Source: UBA2882 sp045542735 (GTDB lineage: Bacteria > Bacillota > Clostridia > Lachnospirales > Lachnospiraceae). From it: DNA of 64,000 bases. The number at the start of each line of letters is the position of its first letter. The stretch's first letter is position 1. Below, one piece after another: positions 61,521 to 64,000 of this stretch. The stretch covers positions 62,001 to 126,000 of the forward strand of contig JAZQLQ010000021.1 of assembly GCA_045542735.1 (NCBI GenBank), in the 5' to 3' direction. Made by a program: the position numbers and the translations under genes. The notes beneath the pieces were generated by a model that was given only the letters and a program-made list of their open reading frames with translations, was not told the DNA's origin and searched no databases.

Positions 61521-62981
61521 ATGCAAAAAGGTTTTGACAACGAGAAATATCTAAAAATGCAATCCGAACATATTATGGAGCGCATCGGTAAATTTGATAA
61601 TAAATTGTATCTGGAATTTGGTGGCAAATTATTTGATGACTTTCATGCGGCACGAGTACTGCCCGGGTTTGCGGCTGACAGTAAATTACAGATGTTGATG
61701 CAACTGGCCGACCAAGCGGAAATTGTTATGGTTGTAAGTGCAGAAGATATTGAAAAAAATAAAATACGTGGTGATTTGGGAATTACATATGATAATGATG
61801 TAATCCGCCTGATGGACGAGTTTTGTTCCAGAGGGTTGTACGTGGGTAGTGTGGTACTTACCAAGTATGCAGAGCAACGTCGCGCCATATCCTTCCGGAA
61901 GAGATTAGAAAATATGGGGATTAAAGTATACCATCATTATCTGATTCCGGGATACCCCACCAACATCTCACAGATTGTCAGTGAAGAAGGATATGGAAAA
62001 AATGATTATATTGAGACAACCCGTCCGTTGGTAGTGGTGACTGCTCCGGGACCGGGAAGCGGAAAGATGAGTACATGCCTGTCTCAGTTATATCATGAGC
62101 ATAAAAGAGGGATTTGTGCAGGATATGCCAAGTATGAGACCTTCCCGATTTGGAATCTTCCTTTGGATCACCCGGTAAATCTCGCGTATGAAGCAGCTAC
62201 GGCTGATCTGAATGACATTAATATGATTGACCCGTTTCATTTAAAAGCATACGGTGTTACAACTGTAAATTACAATAGAGATGTGGAGATTTTCCCTGTT
62301 TTAAATACAATTTTTATGAAGATTTTGGGAGAAAGTCCTTATGCTTCGCCTACAGACATGGGCGTAAATATGGCAGGTAATTGCATCTTTGATGATGAAG
62401 CGTGTCGTGAAGCATCCAGACAAGAGATTATCCGTCGGTATTATCAGGCCCTTGCAGGAGCAGCGGACGGTACCCGTAGTACGGAAGAAGTTGGAAAGAT
62501 TGAAGTGTTAATGAATCGGGAATCCCTTTCCAAGGAGGACCGTTCCACTGTCAAACCGGCTATGGATCGTGCGGAAGCAACCGGTGCACCGGCAGCAGCT
62601 ATTGAGTTGCCGGACGGACAGATTATTACCGGTAAGACGGGTGACTTGCTTGGTTCCAGTTCTGCGGCATTGGTTAACACGTTGAAGGTGTTGGCAGGTA
62701 TACCTCATGAGAAACTGATATTATCACCGGATGCCATTGCGCCGATTCAAAGGTTAAAGACACAGTATTTGGGAAGTAAAAATCCTCGATTGCATACGGA
62801 TGAAGTGTTGATTGCTCTTTCGGCAACAGCTGCTTATAACGAAGATGCTGCTTTGGCATTAGATCAGTTAACCAAATTGAAAGGCTGTCAGGTTCACTCC
62901 AGTGTACTATTATCTTCTGTAGACCGGAACACATTCCAGCGATTGGGTTGTGATGTGACTTGTGAGCCGCAAACCATGTAA
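61521..62981 (+). CDS. DUF1846 (UPF0371) protein
   Basis: The 486-residue protein matches the DUF1846 family over its whole length. Near residue 175 it has TAPGPGSGKMSTCLSQLYHEH, a P-loop-like segment. The DUF1846 core continues with FETFPIWNLPLDHPVNLAYEAATADL and ends with the conserved LGCDVTCEPQ. The function is not known. It starts 48 bases after the channel gene. Confidence 0.9.
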   Translation: MQKGFDNEKYLKMQSEHIMERIGKFDNKLYLEFGGKLFDDFHAARVLPGFAADSKLQMLMQLADQAEIVMVVSAEDIEKNKIRGDLGITYDNDVIRLMDEFCSRGLYVGSVVLTKYAEQRRAISFRKRLENMGIKVYHHYLIPGYPTNISQIVSEEGYGKNDYIETTRPLVVVTAPGPGSGKMSTCLSQLYHEHKRGICAGYAKYETFPIWNLPLDHPVNLAYEAATADLNDINMIDPFHLKAYGVTTVNYNRDVEIFPVLNTIFMKILGESPYASPTDMGVNMAGNCIFDDEACREASRQEIIRRYYQALAGAADGTRSTEEVGKIEVLMNRESLSKEDRSTVKPAMDRAEATGAPAAAIELPDGQIITGKTGDLLGSSSAALVNTLKVLAGIPHEKLILSPDAIAPIQRLKTQYLGSKNPRLHTDEVLIALSATAAYNEDAALALDQLTKLKGCQVHSSVLLSSVDRNTFQRLGCDVTCEPQTM

Positions 62982-62990
62982 TTGATCATG

Positions 62991-63016
62991 CACCTCTGCT
63001 TTTTAAAGCAGAGGTG
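62991..63016. terminator. Hairpin between DUF1846 and phosphoesterase genes
   Basis: CACCTCTGCTT and AAGCAGAGGTG form an 11-base stem. The sequence after it has no clean T-run at once but GTTTTTGG follows 8 bases later. Confidence 0.6.
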
Positions 63017-63045
63017 TTCATTGTTTTTGGTCATGGAGGAATGGA

Positions 63046-63738
63046 ATGAAAAAGATTGGTGTAATTTCTGATACACACGGAATACTTAGAGACGAAGTTA
63101 TAGAATTGTTACAAGGTTGTGATGTTATATTGCATGCGGGTGATATTCATAAGCCGGAAGTGTTGGAGAAATTAAAAGTGATTGCCCCTGTTTTCGCTGT
63201 CCGGGGAAATGCGGATAAAGAATGGGCAGAGCAACTTCCCGCTGTTTTAAACCAAGAAATTTGCGGTATCCGGATTGTTATGGTGCATAATAAAAAAGAT
63301 CTTCCTGCTGATTTGGAGCAAAGAGATCTGATTGTGTATGGACATTCTCACAAGTATGAAGATAAAACAGAAAATTCTTACCGATACTTAAATCCCGGCA
63401 GTTGCGGACCACGAAGATTTGCACAGCCGGTAACCGTGGCCATTGTAGAAGTGGAGCAAAATGGATTTCATATCTATAGGAAAGATTTAGCCGGCGGGCA
63501 TAGTCAAAATCATTTGAATGGTGTAAAAAAAGATGCAGAGATGTTGTTAAAAAGGCAGGATAAGGCAGCTTTGCTTCGTACCATTATGAAGGAGATTGAC
63601 CGGGGATGGTCGGCAAAAAAGATTGCTACAAAGCATGGAATAAATGAGGAAACGGCAATTCAAATCTGTCGTATGTATTTGACTCATCCGGGGATTGACG
63701 TAGACGGAATTTTAAATAGAATGTCCGAAAGGGATTGA
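63046..63738 (+). CDS. YfcE-type metallophosphoesterase with C-terminal helix-turn-helix
   Basis: The 230-residue protein has the metal motifs ISDTHG (residues 7-12), LHAGDIH, VRGNADK, and YGHSHK of the YfcE/MJ0936 phosphodiesterase family in the first 160 residues. The tail (about 165-230) is extra. It is helical and ends with GWSAKKIATKHGINEETAIQI, which looks like a helix-turn-helix. It has an ATGGAGG site before the start. Confidence 0.88.
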   Translation: MKKIGVISDTHGILRDEVIELLQGCDVILHAGDIHKPEVLEKLKVIAPVFAVRGNADKEWAEQLPAVLNQEICGIRIVMVHNKKDLPADLEQRDLIVYGHSHKYEDKTENSYRYLNPGSCGPRRFAQPVTVAIVEVEQNGFHIYRKDLAGGHSQNHLNGVKKDAEMLLKRQDKAALLRTIMKEIDRGWSAKKIATKHGINEETAIQICRMYLTHPGIDVDGILNRMSERD

Positions 63739-63763
63739 TTGGGATTTATACCAAAAGTATAAT
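63735..63763 (+). promoter_or_regulatory. Sigma-A promoter near the right edge
   Basis: TTGATT (63735-63740) and TATAAT (63758-63763) are 17 bases apart. It overlaps the end of the phosphoesterase gene and would drive the next gene. Confidence 0.7.
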
Positions 63764-63835
63764 GACAAGCAGAAAAACTTGTGTTATATTTTGAAACAAG
63801 AAAAACGAAGGATTGACTTCAGAAAGGATAGGGCC

Positions 63836-63979
63836 ATGAGAAACATGACAGCAACTATGACACATATGCATAGAAATTATTCCCCAGCGCTGATGAATAA
63901 ACAGAGCTTTGTGTTTACGTGCGCATATAAGATAAGAAATGGAAACTGTCGTGTGAAATGGATGGAAACAAAACGATAG
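63836..63979 (+). CDS. Possible small protein of 47 residues
   Basis: The ATG at 63836 has GAAAGGAT upstream and gives 47 residues, with a Met/His-rich start and a basic end. A promoter lies about 75 bases upstream. No family recognised. A longer frame from 63779 has no ribosome site. The gene may be real, but evidence is limited. Confidence 0.4.
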   Translation: MRNMTATMTHMHRNYSPALMNKQSFVFTCAYKIRNGNCRVKWMETKR

Positions 63980-64000
63980 ATTTTTTAGGAAACCGCTTAT

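Overview
The window looks like a chromosome segment of a spore-forming, anaerobic Gram-positive gut-type bacterium, most likely a member of the Lachnospiraceae (Clostridia). The evidence is moderate-to-low GC, strong AGGAGG ribosome sites, the sporulation genes spoIID, a SpoIIQ-like gene, a sipL-like gene and spoIIID, a short-form GMP synthase, Rpn-type nuclease genes and DUF4037/DUF4125 proteins. No rRNA, tRNA, CRISPR array, complete insertion sequence or prophage was seen. Genus and species cannot be fixed from the sequence alone.

Layout. 1-3.2 kb: small membrane proteins and a divergent LysR/EamA pair. 3.2-3.8 kb: a non-coding repeat region with a strikingly regular inverted-motif array followed by a GC-rich tandem repeat. 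4-9 kb: glycogen phosphorylase and an aconitase-family hydratase. 9-13 kb: a calcium-loop protein, spoIID, a SpoIIQ-like protein and an amidohydrolase. 13-18 kb: a cell-wall operon (lipoprotein, ddl, murF, rsmH-like). 18-22.4 kb: plsC, a PrcB-domain lipoprotein and pyrC-pyrK-pyrD. 22.5-30 kb: a sipL-like spore gene, ispE, GntR, small proteins, a PPIase lipoprotein, an NlpC/P60 hydrolase and spoIIID. 30-33 kb: trkH and trkA. 33-37 kb: an AT-rich accessory island with an AIPR-family protein and a membrane partner. 37-41 kb: an Rpn nuclease, a LexA-controlled yolD/Y-family polymerase pair and an acyltransferase. 41-45 kb: purC, glnA and a GMP synthase without a glutaminase core. 45-53.6 kb: a nuclease-like protein, GNAT, TPR-DUF4037-DUF4125, MATE, a purine permease, a degenerate HD-GYP and a DUF1624 protein. 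53.7-59 kb: a zinc-ribbon membrane cluster and a LytTR-DUF3021-ABC module. 59-64 kb: a lone pseudopilin, a CASTOR/POLLUX-type channel, DUF1846, a YfcE-type phosphoesterase and a possible small protein.

How parts fit. The mother-cell spore genes share a notable regulatory design. sipL-like and spoIIID each have a near-identical sigma-E-type promoter (TCATAAC, 14 bases, CATAnAAT). Its spacer forms the left arm of a hairpin and its right arm holds the gene's Shine-Dalgarno sequence. Read-through RNA from upstream would fold and hide the ribosome site, while RNA started at the sigma-E promoter would leave it free. spoIID has a weaker version.

The strongest unexplained non-coding structure is at 3186-3444. 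Four units of an 11-base motif and its inverted copy each have exactly 18 bases between the arms. The units are separated by 33, 44 and 22 bases, so they repeat at near-integral helical turns. The best candidate for an undescribed protein system is the AIPR/membrane-protein pair at 34.3-36.6 kb, a possible anti-phage module. The zinc-ribbon/PTY-repeat cluster at 53.7-56.3 kb is the best candidate for an uncharacterised membrane complex.
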